Made by a program: the position numbers and the translations under genes. From Alteromonas antoniana (GTDB lineage: Bacteria; Pseudomonadota; Gammaproteobacteria; Enterobacterales; Alteromonadaceae): a stretch of DNA of 64,000 nt. Positions 17,610 through 27,401 of this stretch are shown in pieces. How positions within the stretch are numbered: the stretch's first letter is position 1; every line of letters begins with the position of its first letter. Below the pieces are notes generated by a model. It was not told the origin of the DNA and did not search any database. It saw only the letters and a list, made by a program, of their open reading frames with translations. The stretch lies in the NCBI RefSeq assembly GCF_019249295.1, contig NZ_JAESDH010000001.1, positions 186,001-250,000 on the forward strand. The letters run 5' to 3'.

Positions 17610-18656
17610 TTACAGGACTTGCGTCACCTGTTTGATTATTTTTTTTGTGGGGGCGGCAAGCCCGACTTCAATGGTATTGTCGATATCAAACCACCTGGCC
17701 TTACTTTCCTGAATGCGACCGGAAGGCGGCTCAGAGGCAATAGCCAGAACAGGCTCAATATCCAGATGAAAATGACTGAACGTATGACGAAAAGGCGTTA
17801 GCGGCTGCCACTGTAGACTATCAACACCAATTGTCTGTAATGCATCGCGCCCTGCCTGCTCGCTTTCACACTCAATAAAACCGTACAGTCCGCCCCATAG
17901 TCCGCTTGATGGACGTTGTGCCAGATACACATTTCGCTGGAAGCAAGGCACCACCATCAGCGTCTTCTTCACTGGCAATGCTTTTTTCGGTTTCTTACCC
18001 GGGAACTCTGCTTGCCTGCCCTGCGCATAAGCAAGGCAGTCTGTTTGCAACGGGCAGTGATCACAATCTGGCTTGCCCCGGGTGCAAACCATGGCACCTA
18101 AATCCATCATTGCCTGGGTATAATGATGACAACGAGAGCCAGGCGTGTGTGCCTCAGCCACTTGCCACAACTTGTTCTCTACCGATTTTACGCCCGGCCA
18201 GCCTTCAATGGCGTAATAGCGCGCCAGCACGCGTTTCACATTGCCATCTAATATCGGGTGAGACTGCTTAAGAGAGAGCGACAGCACGGCGCCAGCTGTG
18301 GATCGCCCGACACCGGGCAATGCCATGACGTCGTCAAGCGTATCGGGAAACACACCGTTATGCGTATCCCGGATCTGCTGGGCAGCTTTATGTAAATTTC
18401 TGGCCCTGGCGTAATACCCCAGGCCTGTCCACAGATGCAATACATCATCCTGCTTCGCATCCGCCAGTGCTGTTACCGTCGGGAAGGATTTCATAAAGCG
18501 TTCAAAATAAGGGATAACAGTTGTGACCTGGGTCTGCTGCAGCATGATCTCAGATACCCATACCTTATAAGGTGTCACCTCCTGCTGCCAGGGAAGGTGC
18601 TTGCGCCCGTGGGCGTCAAACCAGCTTAATACCTTATCTGCAAATGACTCTGACAT
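17610..18656 (-). CDS. mutY: A/G-specific adenine DNA glycosylase
   Basis: Removes adenine mispaired with 8-oxoguanine. In 348 aa it has the HhH-GPD core ([15 protein letters not shown] with the hairpin, and catalytic Asp in [13 protein letters not shown]). The four-cysteine [4Fe-4S] loop [17 protein letters not shown] follows, then a C-terminal NUDIX-like domain that reads 8-oxoG ([15 protein letters not shown]). The start [19 protein letters not shown] is normal. It is transcribed with yggX and divergent from an alpha/beta hydrolase. Confidence 0.97.
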   Translation of the reverse strand: MSESFADKVLSWFDAHGRKHLPWQQEVTPYKVWVSEIMLQQTQVTTVIPYFERFMKSFPTVTALADAKQDDVLHLWTGLGYYARARNLHKAAQQIRDTHNGVFPDTLDDVMALPGVGRSTAGAVLSLSLKQSHPILDGNVKRVLARYYAIEGWPGVKSVENKLWQVAEAHTPGSRCHHYTQAMMDLGAMVCTRGKPDCDHCPLQTDCLAYAQGRQAEFPGKKPKKALPVKKTLMVVPCFQRNVYLAQRPSSGLWGGLYGFIECESEQAGRDALQTIGVDSLQWQPLTPFRHTFSHFHLDIEPVLAIASEPPSGRIQESKARWFDIDNTIEVGLAAPTKKIIKQVTQVL

Positions 18657-18747
18657 GAAATACTACTTCGTTGACGTAAAAACAAAAGAAGGGGATATGC
18701 TACCATGGCGCGCATCATTCTGGGCGATTACAAAAGCTGAGTTCATC

Positions 18748-19458
18748 ATGTCATCACTTCCTGCATTATTTCTTCCCGGTACGCTTTGCGACGAGCGTGT
18801 CTGGCTGCCTGTTTGGAAACAACTTACGCTGAACCAGCGACGATACGTGCCATTGCAGTGGGCAAACTCACTGGAGGAGATGCTAAGCTTAACCGGTGAT
18901 CGCGTTCTGCCAGACGAAAAAGTCCATCTTATTGGGTACTCAATGGGCGGCTATATTGCGGCACTGTGGGCGCTGGAGAACGCCGCGCAGGTCGCCTCAC
19001 TTACGCTTATTGGCTACGATGCCGCAGGACTCACCAACCAGGAAATGTCCAGACGGCAACAGATGGTGAAAATGATAAAGGCGGGAAAATTTGATGCCGG
19101 CAATACCAACTATCTGGCGCGCTTTATTCATCCATCCCGCCTGGATGATGAAGCAGTAGCAAGCGTCGTAATAGCGATGGGTGAGGATTTAGGTAAAGGG
19201 ACGTTGATTGCCCATACTCAGGCAACAACCCCGCGCAAGGCGCTTACTGCTTCGCTGGCAAAATCCCCTTTTCCCATCCATATTATTGGGGCAACGAATG
19301 ATGAAATTGCACAACCGGAAGGGGTTAAGCAGATGATACAGACAATATCGCCTGCCTCAGCGACGTTTGTCGAGAATAGCGGTCATATGCTGCCGCTGGA
19401 GAAACCCTCTGAGCTGGCAGACGCATTGCAAAAAATTGTAAATTCCGGCGCTAAATAA
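18748..19458 (+). CDS. Alpha/beta hydrolase
   Basis: A 236-aa soluble alpha/beta-hydrolase. The nucleophile elbow is GYSMGG (in HLIGYSMGGYIAALWALE). A late Asp (GATNDEIAQPEG) and a His (ENSGHMLPLEKPSEL) complete the triad. The start ATG 18748 (MSSLPALFLPGTLCDERVW) gives the first beta strand at once. Earlier in-frame codons overlap mutY and encode unrelated residues. It could be an esterase or a BioH/MenH-like enzyme; the substrate cannot be told from sequence or context. Confidence 0.85.
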   Translation: MSSLPALFLPGTLCDERVWLPVWKQLTLNQRRYVPLQWANSLEEMLSLTGDRVLPDEKVHLIGYSMGGYIAALWALENAAQVASLTLIGYDAAGLTNQEMSRRQQMVKMIKAGKFDAGNTNYLARFIHPSRLDDEAVASVVIAMGEDLGKGTLIAHTQATTPRKALTASLAKSPFPIHIIGATNDEIAQPEGVKQMIQTISPASATFVENSGHMLPLEKPSELADALQKIVNSGAK

Positions 19459-19540
19459 TCTGTGAAAACGTTGCATTAAACCGGATAGACTGGATAATGC
19501 CGCACCAGTTAAAAAACACCCAATTCAGATAGGCAAAACC

Positions 19541-20260
19541 ATGGGCCAGTATAAAAATCAGGCAGAAGCGGAAGCTGCCGGCGTTTACATTAGTAAAGTC
19601 AAAAGCTACGTCAAACGTGAAGGTCGCCTGACCAAGGGCCAGGCCCGCGCGCTCGAGTCATTCTGGCCAACCATGGGCATCGAATACCAACCCGAGCCGC
19701 TGGACTTAAACGTTGTGTTTGGCCGCACGGCCCCGGTGGTGCTGGAAATTGGTTTTGGCATGGGTAAATCTCTGGTGGAAATGGCAGAAGCGGCACCAGA
19801 GCAGGATTTTATCGGCATTGAAGTGCACCGGCCGGGTGTGGGTGCCTGTCTGGGTGAAGCCGGTGAGCGTGGTCTTACCAACTTACGCGCCATGGAGCAC
19901 GATGCTGTAGAAGTATTAAAGCATATGATCCCGGATGGTAGCCTGTCTCGGCTGCAATTGTTTTTCCCTGATCCGTGGCATAAGAAGCGTCATCACAAGC
20001 GTCGTATTGTGCAGCCCGAGTTTGCCGAGTTAGTTCGTCAGAAACTGTGCATTGGTGGCCATTTTCATATGGCAACAGACTGGGAACAATACGCTGAGCA
20101 TATGGCGGACGTCATGAATGCAGCGCAAGGGTATACCAATACCGCAGCACAAGGCGATTATGTACCTCGTCCGGACTATCGCCCGATCACGAAGTTTGAA
20201 ACCCGTGGCCAGAAATTAGGTCATGGCGTCTGGGATCTGATATTTGAGCGCACAAAATGA
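19541..20260 (+). CDS. trmB: tRNA (guanine-N7-)-methyltransferase
   Basis: Makes m7G46 in tRNA variable loops. The 239-aa protein shows the SAM site [17 protein letters not shown], the [14 protein letters not shown] stretch, and the family signature [19 protein letters not shown]. Length and motifs are standard. The stop overlaps the start of rsmC (ATGA), so the two RNA methyltransferases are translationally coupled. Confidence 0.97.
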   Translation: MGQYKNQAEAEAAGVYISKVKSYVKREGRLTKGQARALESFWPTMGIEYQPEPLDLNVVFGRTAPVVLEIGFGMGKSLVEMAEAAPEQDFIGIEVHRPGVGACLGEAGERGLTNLRAMEHDAVEVLKHMIPDGSLSRLQLFFPDPWHKKRHHKRRIVQPEFAELVRQKLCIGGHFHMATDWEQYAEHMADVMNAAQGYTNTAAQGDYVPRPDYRPITKFETRGQKLGHGVWDLIFERTK

Positions 20261-21345
20261 TACTGAGTCAGCAGAGCCAACTACTTGAACGTAATTTAGA
20301 GCTTTTTGAACAGGGTGACTGGCTGTTTGTTAACCCTACCGACGCCTATTTTACAGACAATCTCAAACACCGTTCCATCTCGGTTCTGCACCAGTATTTC
20401 GACATTTTTTCTGAAAGCGTGAGAGTCGTCCCGTCTTTCTCTCTGGACAGTCGTGATGTCAGCGCTAATCCATCCGGCTTCATTTGCGAGCAAAAAGTGT
20501 CGAATCATACCCACTGGTTTGCGCCTTTCGTCACCACAACCGATACCTACACTGATATTTTGCTGTTTATGCCCAAGTCCAAAGCACATTTCCAAATGCT
20601 GCTTCGCATGGCCGCAGGCGCGCTGAAAGCCGGTGGACGAATACATGTGGTTGGCGAAAATAAAGGGGGCATCAAAAGCGCAGCCAAACTTATGACGCAG
20701 TATGGCAATACGCAGAAATTAGATTCTGCCCGCCATTGCAGCCTCATTACCACAAGCGTTGAAGAGTCACATCTTGCCTTTGAGCCCGATGACTGGATGG
20801 AAGAGCTCGACTATGAAGTCAGTGGCCATAGCTGGCAGGTGGTATCCATGCCCGGCGTATTCAGCCACGGCGAACTGGACAACGGCACACGCCTGTTGAT
20901 AGAAAAGCTGTCATCTACCCTGCGCGGCCAAGTCCTTGATTTTGCCTGTGGTGCCGGCGTCATCGGCAGCTACCTGCTGGCGCGTTACCCTCACCTGAAG
21001 CTTACCATGCTGGATGTCAGTGCACTGGCGTTGTTCTGTGCCTCGCGCACCCTGCATGCGAATCAGCAGGCGGCGACACTTATCGCGGCAGACGGTCTGA
21101 ATAACGTTGAGTTAAACGTCGAACATGTGGTGACCAACCCACCGTTCCACACCGGCGTAAAAACAGACTACTCAGTGACGAAACGGTTCATCAACGACGC
21201 CACCCGGGTGTTGAAGCCTCAAGGCAGTCTGTTGATGGTAGCCAACCGGTTCCTTCCTTACCCGGGCTTACTCTCAGAAAAATTCGCACAGGTTCAGACT
21301 GTTGCCCAAAATACGCAATTTTCTGTTTATTTAGCGCTTCGTTAA
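20257..21345 (+). CDS. rsmC: 16S rRNA (guanine1207-N2)-methyltransferase
   Basis: A 362-aa two-domain methyltransferase. The degenerate N-terminal half ([38 protein letters not shown]) and catalytic C-terminal half ([35 protein letters not shown]) match RsmC. NPPF is the N2-guanine methyltransferase motif. RlmG is the alternative with the same layout, but the [12 protein letters not shown] signature favours RsmC. It overlaps trmB by four bases. Confidence 0.88.
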   Translation: MILSQQSQLLERNLELFEQGDWLFVNPTDAYFTDNLKHRSISVLHQYFDIFSESVRVVPSFSLDSRDVSANPSGFICEQKVSNHTHWFAPFVTTTDTYTDILLFMPKSKAHFQMLLRMAAGALKAGGRIHVVGENKGGIKSAAKLMTQYGNTQKLDSARHCSLITTSVEESHLAFEPDDWMEELDYEVSGHSWQVVSMPGVFSHGELDNGTRLLIEKLSSTLRGQVLDFACGAGVIGSYLLARYPHLKLTMLDVSALALFCASRTLHANQQAATLIAADGLNNVELNVEHVVTNPPFHTGVKTDYSVTKRFINDATRVLKPQGSLLMVANRFLPYPGLLSEKFAQVQTVAQNTQFSVYLALR

Positions 21346-21391
21346 TGCATTCGCGCGCAGCGCTGTGGTAACTTATTAGCCATTGTTGTCG

Positions 21392-21434
21392 CCCTGGCAG
21401 CACTGCTGCTCTGCACGTCCTCCCTCTGCCAGGG
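21392..21434 (+). other. Leader hairpin upstream of glgA
   Basis: CCCTGGCAG (21392-21400) and CTGCCAGGG (21426-21434) form a 9-bp perfect stem just upstream of the glgA ribosome-binding site. It has no T-tract, so it is not a terminator. It may insulate or regulate translation. Confidence 0.45.
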
Positions 21435-21455
21435 AGTTGGTAACGAGGTATCATA

Positions 21456-22880
21456 GTGAAAATTGTATTTGCGATTTCTGAGGTAGAAGAGCTGGTTAAA
21501 ACCGGTGGACTGGCGGATGTTGGTAAAGCGCTGCCACTTGCGCTAAAGGAAGCGGGTCACGACGTTGCGATTGTCATGCCTTATTACCAGACCATCGCGA
21601 AAGCGCATAATCTCGCTACCGTTTGCCCAACACAAACCCTGTTTGCGGAAAGCCAGGTGTATCACTTCGATATACGCCATATGTCATGGCACGGTATTGA
21701 TGTGTATTTGGTCGATTACCCTGAATACTTTGACCGTGAAGGGTTGTACTCCAATGCGTACGATGCCTATCAGGATAACGGCGAGCGATTCAGCTTTTTC
21801 AGTGGCTCAGTCCTACAGACGCTTCAGGCCGTTGCCTGTATCCCCGACGTCATACACTGCCACGACTGGCACACGGCTATGCTGCCTTATTTGCTGGCGT
21901 ATGACCGTTCAGGCGCATTTTCACAAACCCGGTCAGTTTTCACCATTCACAATGCCGCGTTTCAGGGGGTACATCGTTTAGAAGACATTCCCTTTTTACG
22001 CCATCATCCGGGCATTCTGGCGCAAGTACACGGTGGCTATGTAAACATGCTGCAATCAGGTATTGAGTTTGCGCACAAAGTCACCACCGTCAGCCCAAAC
22101 TATGCTGAAGAATTGCTCACGAATTTAGGCAGTCACGGCCTGCACGATCGTCTTGTCACCCGAAAGGAAGATTTAAGCGGCATTCTTAATGGCTGCGACT
22201 ATTCACAATGGAATCCTGCAACCGATCACTTTTTACCTGAAAATTACGATGCCACCAACCTGCATGCCAAGCAGACCTGCAAGCAGGAACTACAGAAAAA
22301 GTCCGGGTTGCCACAAAATCCTGGCGTCCCCTTGCTGGGAATGGTTTGTCGTCTGACAGAGCAAAAGGGATTCGGGTATTTATTACCTATTCTGGATGAA
22401 TTGATGTGCCACAACCTGCAAATGGTGATAGTAGGAACGGGCGACCCGGAAGTGTGCATGGATTTGGGCGAATTCGCCCAGAATCATCCGGAGCAGTTTG
22501 CGTTTATCAACGGCTTTTCTTCAGAACATGCTCACTTGGTAGAAGCGGGAGCTGACTTCTTCCTGATGCCTTCCCAGTTCGAACCTTGCGGGCTAAACCA
22601 GATGTATTCTCTGGCGTACGGCACTATCCCTGTTGTGCGTGGGGTTGGCGGACTTAAAGATACGGTGATAGATCAAAGACAAGGCGAGTCAGCCACAGGC
22701 TTCGTTTTTGACGATCCCACCTCAAGCGCTTTGCTTGCATGCATTCGTCGCGCATTGCTGTTTTATTACGAACATCCGCTCAAATTCAGAGAAATGCAAC
22801 AGCGTGGCATGGCAACGCGGTTCACCTGGGCGCAGGCAGCAAAGGAGTACATTGCCTTGTATGAGGCGATGTTGGCCTGA
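21456..22880 (+). CDS. glgA: Glycogen synthase (ADP-glucose)
   Basis: A GT5 enzyme of 474 aa elongating alpha-1,4-glucan from ADP-glucose. The ADP-glucose-binding KTGGLADVGKALP lies near the N-terminus. The C-terminal PSQFEPCGLNQMYSLAYGT and VRGVGGLKDTV are the catalytic Glu motif and the second glycine-rich loop. GTG at 21456 is preceded by AACGAGG. Usually glgA sits with glgC, glgB and glgP; here it stands alone after rsmC, preceded by a stable leader hairpin. Confidence 0.95.
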   Translation: MKIVFAISEVEELVKTGGLADVGKALPLALKEAGHDVAIVMPYYQTIAKAHNLATVCPTQTLFAESQVYHFDIRHMSWHGIDVYLVDYPEYFDREGLYSNAYDAYQDNGERFSFFSGSVLQTLQAVACIPDVIHCHDWHTAMLPYLLAYDRSGAFSQTRSVFTIHNAAFQGVHRLEDIPFLRHHPGILAQVHGGYVNMLQSGIEFAHKVTTVSPNYAEELLTNLGSHGLHDRLVTRKEDLSGILNGCDYSQWNPATDHFLPENYDATNLHAKQTCKQELQKKSGLPQNPGVPLLGMVCRLTEQKGFGYLLPILDELMCHNLQMVIVGTGDPEVCMDLGEFAQNHPEQFAFINGFSSEHAHLVEAGADFFLMPSQFEPCGLNQMYSLAYGTIPVVRGVGGLKDTVIDQRQGESATGFVFDDPTSSALLACIRRALLFYYEHPLKFREMQQRGMATRFTWAQAAKEYIALYEAMLA

Positions 22881-23066
22881 GGTGGATCAGTCACAAGCGG
22901 TGAAACAAAACAACACTCAGCAGTCAGGTGGAGCTCTATTGCCTCCTATATGCTCTGAAAATGCCCTTAATTGAAGGAGTTTTGAGCAGAAAGCTTTCCT
23001 TTTGCACTGTGTTGCGCCACTATTAACAAATAAGAAAATGCATATAAACCTTTCAGACTGATTATA

Positions 23067-24707
23067 ATGACATCCCCGATGGTAAGGCTCTCAATCAGGA
23101 GCTTGTTTTTATGGGTGGTAATGGCCATCGCAACTATCACACTGGTGATATCCTCCGGCCTGTCTATTTATACGCAAATTTCCACTTACGAAAAAGAAAT
23201 TGTCACCCACGTGGAAACGCTGGCAGAGCTTATCGCCAGTAATGCGAGCAACTACATAGTGGAAAACGACGTCAAAGCCACTCAGCGCCGGCTCAGCAGT
23301 TTATCTACCGTTCCCATGGTTCTTAATGTAAATATTTATCGGACTACCAACGAACCCGGTAAGAACTTTGAACTGTTTACCGCCTACAAGAAAAATGTAT
23401 CTATCCGTGCCAGCGATGACTATGAATCTAACAGCACCAACTTCAGGGGTAATTTTATCGAGGTCACTCGCGATATTACGCAGCGGAGTGAGGACGATTT
23501 ATATACCGAAAGTCGCATTGGCTATATTTTCCTGAGGGCATCCGCCGATTCCCTTAACAACCAGGTTGGCAAGACAATTCTGATAAACCTGTCGGTGATG
23601 CTGGTAATGATGCTGGTTAGCTTCCTGCTGGCCCTACGGCTTCAGCGCGTGATTACCGGTCCAATCGAAAGTTTGGCTGATTTTCTGCAGCGTACCTCCC
23701 GTCAGCGGGATTACTCTGGCCGCTCTGAAGGCTCAAACATACGCGAGCTAAGCATACTGTCTGAAGCCGTCAACGTCATGTTAAGCCGAATTCAGGAGTA
23801 CATGCACAAGCAGAAACAGGCCGAAGAGCAACATCGTAAACTTAATGCCAGCCTGGAAGACATGGTTAATCAGCGCACACTGGCACTAAAAGATGCCAAT
23901 CAGGAGCTGATACAAACCCTTGAGAAACTTCACCAGTTTCAGCGACAGATTGTTCAGAATGAAAAAATGGCCTCGCTGGGCGATATGGTTGCTGGTGTTG
24001 CCCATGAGGTAAATACACCTATCGGACTTGGTGTCACTGCCTCGACCATGATGCTGGACCGGCTGGTGACAATACAGAAAGAATTTGAGAACAAAACATT
24101 AAAAGCCAGCACTATGGCCAAGTTCCTGGCAGAAAGTCAGGAAAATTTGAATATCATCTACCGTAATTTGAACCGCGCCGCAGAGCTGATTTCCAGCTTT
24201 AAGCAGGTTGCTGTAGATCAAAGCAGTGAAAACAGCCGATCTTTTTGCTTTGCACAGCTGGTTAATGAGATACTACTGTCATTGCGGCCTCGTTTGAAAA
24301 AAGTACATCATAAGATCAACATCGAGTGCGACCCTACCCTCACCGTTGAAACGAAGGCCGGCCCAATAAATCAGATTCTGATCAATTTGATCATGAATTC
24401 GATTATTCACGGGTTTGAAGATATTGAAGAAGGGCAAATTGATATTTGCGCTGAATTGATGTCGGGCAACAAGCTTAAGCTTATTTACCGGGACGACGGC
24501 AAAGGAATTCCTCCTGATATAAGGAAACGAATCTTTGATCCGTTTGTCACAACTAAACGTGGTCAAGGTGGCTCAGGTCTGGGTATGCATCTTGTCTACA
24601 ACCTGGTAACGCAAGCATTGAATGGGTCGATCTCTCTTACCAGCGAAGAGGGGCACGGTGTTGAATTTGTCATTGTATTCCCCATTGCCAATGCGAAAAC
24701 CGCGTAA
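23067..24707 (+). CDS. Sensor histidine kinase upstream of arcA
   Basis: A 546-aa membrane kinase. There are two membrane helices (about 11-33 and 168-192) around a periplasmic sensor domain. A HAMP domain (about 193-245) follows, then a coiled coil (about 250-300) and an H-box AGVAHEVNTPIG with phospho-acceptor His313. The ATPase domain carries NLIMNSIIHGFE (N box), DDGKGIPP (G1), FDPFVTTKRGQGGSGLGMH (F and G2). There is no PAS, receiver or Hpt domain, so it is not an ArcB-type hybrid. The HExNxP box is of the NtrB/DctB class. It lies 156 bp upstream of arcA on the same strand; partnership is possible but unproved. Confidence 0.88.
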   Translation: MTSPMVRLSIRSLFLWVVMAIATITLVISSGLSIYTQISTYEKEIVTHVETLAELIASNASNYIVENDVKATQRRLSSLSTVPMVLNVNIYRTTNEPGKNFELFTAYKKNVSIRASDDYESNSTNFRGNFIEVTRDITQRSEDDLYTESRIGYIFLRASADSLNNQVGKTILINLSVMLVMMLVSFLLALRLQRVITGPIESLADFLQRTSRQRDYSGRSEGSNIRELSILSEAVNVMLSRIQEYMHKQKQAEEQHRKLNASLEDMVNQRTLALKDANQELIQTLEKLHQFQRQIVQNEKMASLGDMVAGVAHEVNTPIGLGVTASTMMLDRLVTIQKEFENKTLKASTMAKFLAESQENLNIIYRNLNRAAELISSFKQVAVDQSSENSRSFCFAQLVNEILLSLRPRLKKVHHKINIECDPTLTVETKAGPINQILINLIMNSIIHGFEDIEEGQIDICAELMSGNKLKLIYRDDGKGIPPDIRKRIFDPFVTTKRGQGGSGLGMHLVYNLVTQALNGSISLTSEEGHGVEFVIVFPIANAKTA

Positions 24708-24863
24708 TACCTGATGTTGGGTGAATAAGTCCTTGAAATTTGTTGGCAAACCCCTATACCTTGGAGTTATTAATATTCGATAACAGCTTGCAAACATTGT
24801 TACGGATATTAAAATTTAACCGATAGATTGCTTAAACCGATTGTAAAAAGAGTGTGAAACACC

Positions 24864-25571
24864 ATGCAGACGCCAAATGTGTTAATTGTAGAAGATGAAG
24901 TGGTCACGCGTACCACGCTAAAAAGCTTATTTGAGGCTGAAGGCTATAATGTTTTTGAAGCCGAAAATGGCGAGCAAATGCATGATTTTTTTGAAAATCA
25001 CACTATTAACCTCGTCATTATGGATATCAACCTGCCGGGCAAAAACGGTCTTATTCTGGCACGTGAAGTGCGGGATCGTAAAAACGTAGGTCTGATTTTC
25101 CTGACAGGTCGTGATAACGACGTAGACCGTATTCTGGGTCTGGAGATTGGTGCAGATGATTATCTGACCAAGCCGTTCAACCCACGCGAGCTGACAATCC
25201 GCGCACGCAACCTGCTGTCGCGCACTACCAGCTCTGCTGAAGATGACGATCTTCCCAGCCGCGTCAGCTTTAACGGCTGGACACTGGATGGCGACAGCCG
25301 TTCATTGATCTCTCCAAGCGGCCATGAATTCCGTCTGCCGCGTTCAGAATTCCGTGCGCTGCACCTGTTTCTGAGCAACCCGGGTAAAATCCTTACTCGT
25401 GAGCAGCTGATTATGGAAATGACAGGCCGTGAATTGCGTCCTAATGACAGAACAGTAGATGTGACTATCCGTCGCATTCGTAAACACTTTGAGTCTGAGC
25501 CAAACGATGAAGAGTTGATTGTAACGATTCACGGCGAAGGCTACCGTTTTTGCGGATCGGTCGACGGTTAA
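24864..25571 (+). CDS. arcA: Response regulator ArcA
   Basis: OmpR-family regulator of aerobic/anaerobic metabolism, 235 aa. The receiver begins [20 protein letters not shown], with phospho-acceptor Asp54 in [12 protein letters not shown] and Lys in [12 protein letters not shown]. The winged helix ends [15 protein letters not shown], then [14 protein letters not shown]. Both halves closely follow E. coli ArcA. The gene has its own leader of about 150 bp and a strong terminator. Neighbour upstream: a non-hybrid histidine kinase. Confidence 0.97.
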   Translation: MQTPNVLIVEDEVVTRTTLKSLFEAEGYNVFEAENGEQMHDFFENHTINLVIMDINLPGKNGLILAREVRDRKNVGLIFLTGRDNDVDRILGLEIGADDYLTKPFNPRELTIRARNLLSRTTSSAEDDDLPSRVSFNGWTLDGDSRSLISPSGHEFRLPRSEFRALHLFLSNPGKILTREQLIMEMTGRELRPNDRTVDVTIRRIRKHFESEPNDEELIVTIHGEGYRFCGSVDG

Positions 25572-25599
25572 AGAAAATCAGTAATAGCAATCTTTGTGA

Positions 25600-25626
25600 A
25601 ACGCAGCCTCCGAGCTGCGTTTTTTA
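25600..25626 (+). terminator. Intrinsic terminator of arcA
   Basis: AACGCAGC, loop of six, GCTGCGTT, then a run of T, starting 28 bp after the arcA stop. Confidence 0.85.
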
Positions 25627-25760
25627 TTGTTAAATGTCTTTTGCTGCCCGACAGGGTTCCATACTCGCCTTTCTGACTCCTCTGTTACGCATTGTTGCCG
25701 CTTCTTGAAGCGCAGACTCATCAAGTCGATATGGACTCAGCCTTTTCAGGGAATCGTGTT

Positions 25761-25964
25761 ACATACACACAAAAGAGCAATCAGCCCCCCTGTAACCCTG
25801 TAACCCTGTAACCCTGTAACAAACACTATAGAGAGCACATAGCTCCCGCGAAACAAACTTTAAAATGAGCATAGAGCTCTGCGTTGCATACTCAAAACGG
25901 GCACAGAGCCGCCCTTCAGAATACCGCGCTACAGATACAAAAAAGGGCAGCCAGCGCCGCCCTT
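25761..25964 (-). repeat. Degenerate array of five terminator-like hairpin units
   Basis: Between the convergent arcA and pmbA genes, five units share the form ACA-AC-AAAA followed by (G)AGCA or GGGCA and a closing AGC/GCC. Hairpin cores: GAGC/GCCC near 25775-25787, GAGC/GCTC 25833-25845, GAGC/GCTC 25867-25879, GGGC/GCCC 25899-25914, AAGGGC/GCCCTT 25943-25964. On the minus strand most stems are followed by T-rich sequence, as in terminators. Units B, C and D are spaced 32-34 bp apart. Only the last, nearest the pmbA stop, is a convincing terminator. Confidence 0.5.
25789..25820. repeat. Tandem repeat (CCTGTAAC)x4
   Basis: Four perfect copies of an 8-bp unit, in the arcA-pmbA gap between the first and second terminator-like hairpins. 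Such a run can change copy number by slippage. It lies outside any gene. Confidence 0.95.
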
Positions 25965-25968
25965 AAGA
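25938..25968 (-). terminator. Terminator of pmbA
   Basis: On the minus strand AAGGGC, a 10-nt loop, GCCCTT and a run of T, starting about 30 bp beyond the pmbA stop. It is also the fifth unit of the hairpin array. Confidence 0.75.
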
Positions 25969-25998
25969 AAAAGTCGTATTACGAGCTCAAATGCAGCA

Positions 25999-27330
25999 CT
26001 AGCTGCCGGCGATGCTCATTTCATCAAGCAGTATCGACCCTGTGCTCACGCTACCGCGCTTATCCTGCACGGCACCGATGGCCTGAATGCCCGCAAACAT
26101 ATCTTTCAGGTTACCGGCAATCGTTACTTCGTGCACCGGATACTGGATAATCCCATTTTCCACCCAGTAACCTGCGGCACCGCGAGAGTAATCACCGGTC
26201 ACGACGTTTACGCCCTGTCCCATTAATTCGGTTACCAGTAAGCCTGTCCCCATGGTTTTGAGCAATTGTTCGTCTGACTGCCCGGTATTTGTCACCTGCC
26301 AGTTATGGATCCCGCCAGCATGACCGTTACTTTTGGTATTGAGCTTTCTGGCTGAATACGTGGTGTAAAGGTACGTCGCCAGTTTGCCTGCATCTACAAT
26401 GGTCATATCATGGGTGGCAACCCCTTCGTTATCGAAGTTGGAGCTGGCGAGTGCGCCTTTCAGATGCGGCTTTTCTTCAATGTTAAGCCACTCCGGGAAT
26501 ACCTGATGGCCCAGTTTATCCAGCAGGAAACTGGACCGGCGATACAGGTTTCCACCACTGATAGCACTGACATAATGACCAAACAGGCTGGAAGCCAAAT
26601 CGCGATGCATGATTACCGGCACTTTGGCAGTACTGATTTTACGTGCACCGAGTCGCGAAACCGTATTATGCGCCGCTTCTTCGCCCACTTCTTTAGGGGA
26701 AAGCAAACCTCCTGCTTTGCGACTTACTGTATAGGCATAATCGCGTTGCATATCGTCGTTGTCTGCGCCAATCACCATACAGCTCAAGCTATAGCGGCTG
26801 CTGGGATATCCCGCGTTGATGCCATGGGTGTTGCCATAAACGCGCATCCCAAGATTGGCATTATAAGACGCGCCGTCGGAATTAGTGATGCGCTTATCGT
26901 AGTCCATCGCCGCCGTTTCTGCTTCAATGGCAACCTGAATAGCTTGTTCCGGGTCCAGTGGCTGTGGATGATACAAATCTAAATCCGGAAATTCAGTTGC
27001 CATTAACTCGGCGTCAGCAAGACCTGTGCAAGGGTCTTCACTGGTGTATTTAGCGATATCAATCGCCTTTTCCACCGCCAGCGTTAACGCTTCTTTACTA
27101 AGATCGGCAGTCGATGCACTGCCTTTGTGCTTACCTACATATACGCTGATCCCCAGGCCACCATCATTGGTAAATTCAACGTTCTCCACTTCCTTCATCC
27201 GTGATGAAACGGCTATTCCCTGAACTTTTGACATGCTGGCTTCTGCCTGCGTGGCGCCTTTTTGTTTGGCAAGCTTGAGTACGTCATCAACAATCGTTTG
27301 AATTTCTGCTACCTGCTGGTCAATTTGCAT
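25999..27330 (-). CDS. pmbA: Metalloprotease subunit PmbA/TldE
   Basis: The inactive partner of the TldD/TldE heterodimeric zinc protease, which unfolds and degrades small peptides and matures some microcins. It is 443 aa with family blocks GISVYVGKHKGSASTADLS, SRYSLSCMVIGAD, VPVIMHRDLASSLFGHYVS and a C-terminal GYWVENGIIQYPVHEVTIAG. It lacks the HExxxH metal motif, as expected for TldE. It is divergent from yjgA. Its partner tldD is 1.1 kb away on the same strand, separated by two plus-strand genes. Confidence 0.95.
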   Translation of the reverse strand: MQIDQQVAEIQTIVDDVLKLAKQKGATQAEASMSKVQGIAVSSRMKEVENVEFTNDGGLGISVYVGKHKGSASTADLSKEALTLAVEKAIDIAKYTSEDPCTGLADAELMATEFPDLDLYHPQPLDPEQAIQVAIEAETAAMDYDKRITNSDGASYNANLGMRVYGNTHGINAGYPSSRYSLSCMVIGADNDDMQRDYAYTVSRKAGGLLSPKEVGEEAAHNTVSRLGARKISTAKVPVIMHRDLASSLFGHYVSAISGGNLYRRSSFLLDKLGHQVFPEWLNIEEKPHLKGALASSNFDNEGVATHDMTIVDAGKLATYLYTTYSARKLNTKSNGHAGGIHNWQVTNTGQSDEQLLKTMGTGLLVTELMGQGVNVVTGDYSRGAAGYWVENGIIQYPVHEVTIAGNLKDMFAGIQAIGAVQDKRGSVSTGSILLDEMSIAGS

Positions 27331-27401
27331 AGTAAGTTTCGCTATCCAAGTCTGTCTGTCATCGTTACAATTTAGAGAAGTGTAACACTTATGAGTTCCA
27401 A

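Noticed and set aside
25761..25964. Possible CRISPR array
   Set aside because: Units are short, degenerate and unevenly spaced, and no cas genes are near; they look like weak terminators.
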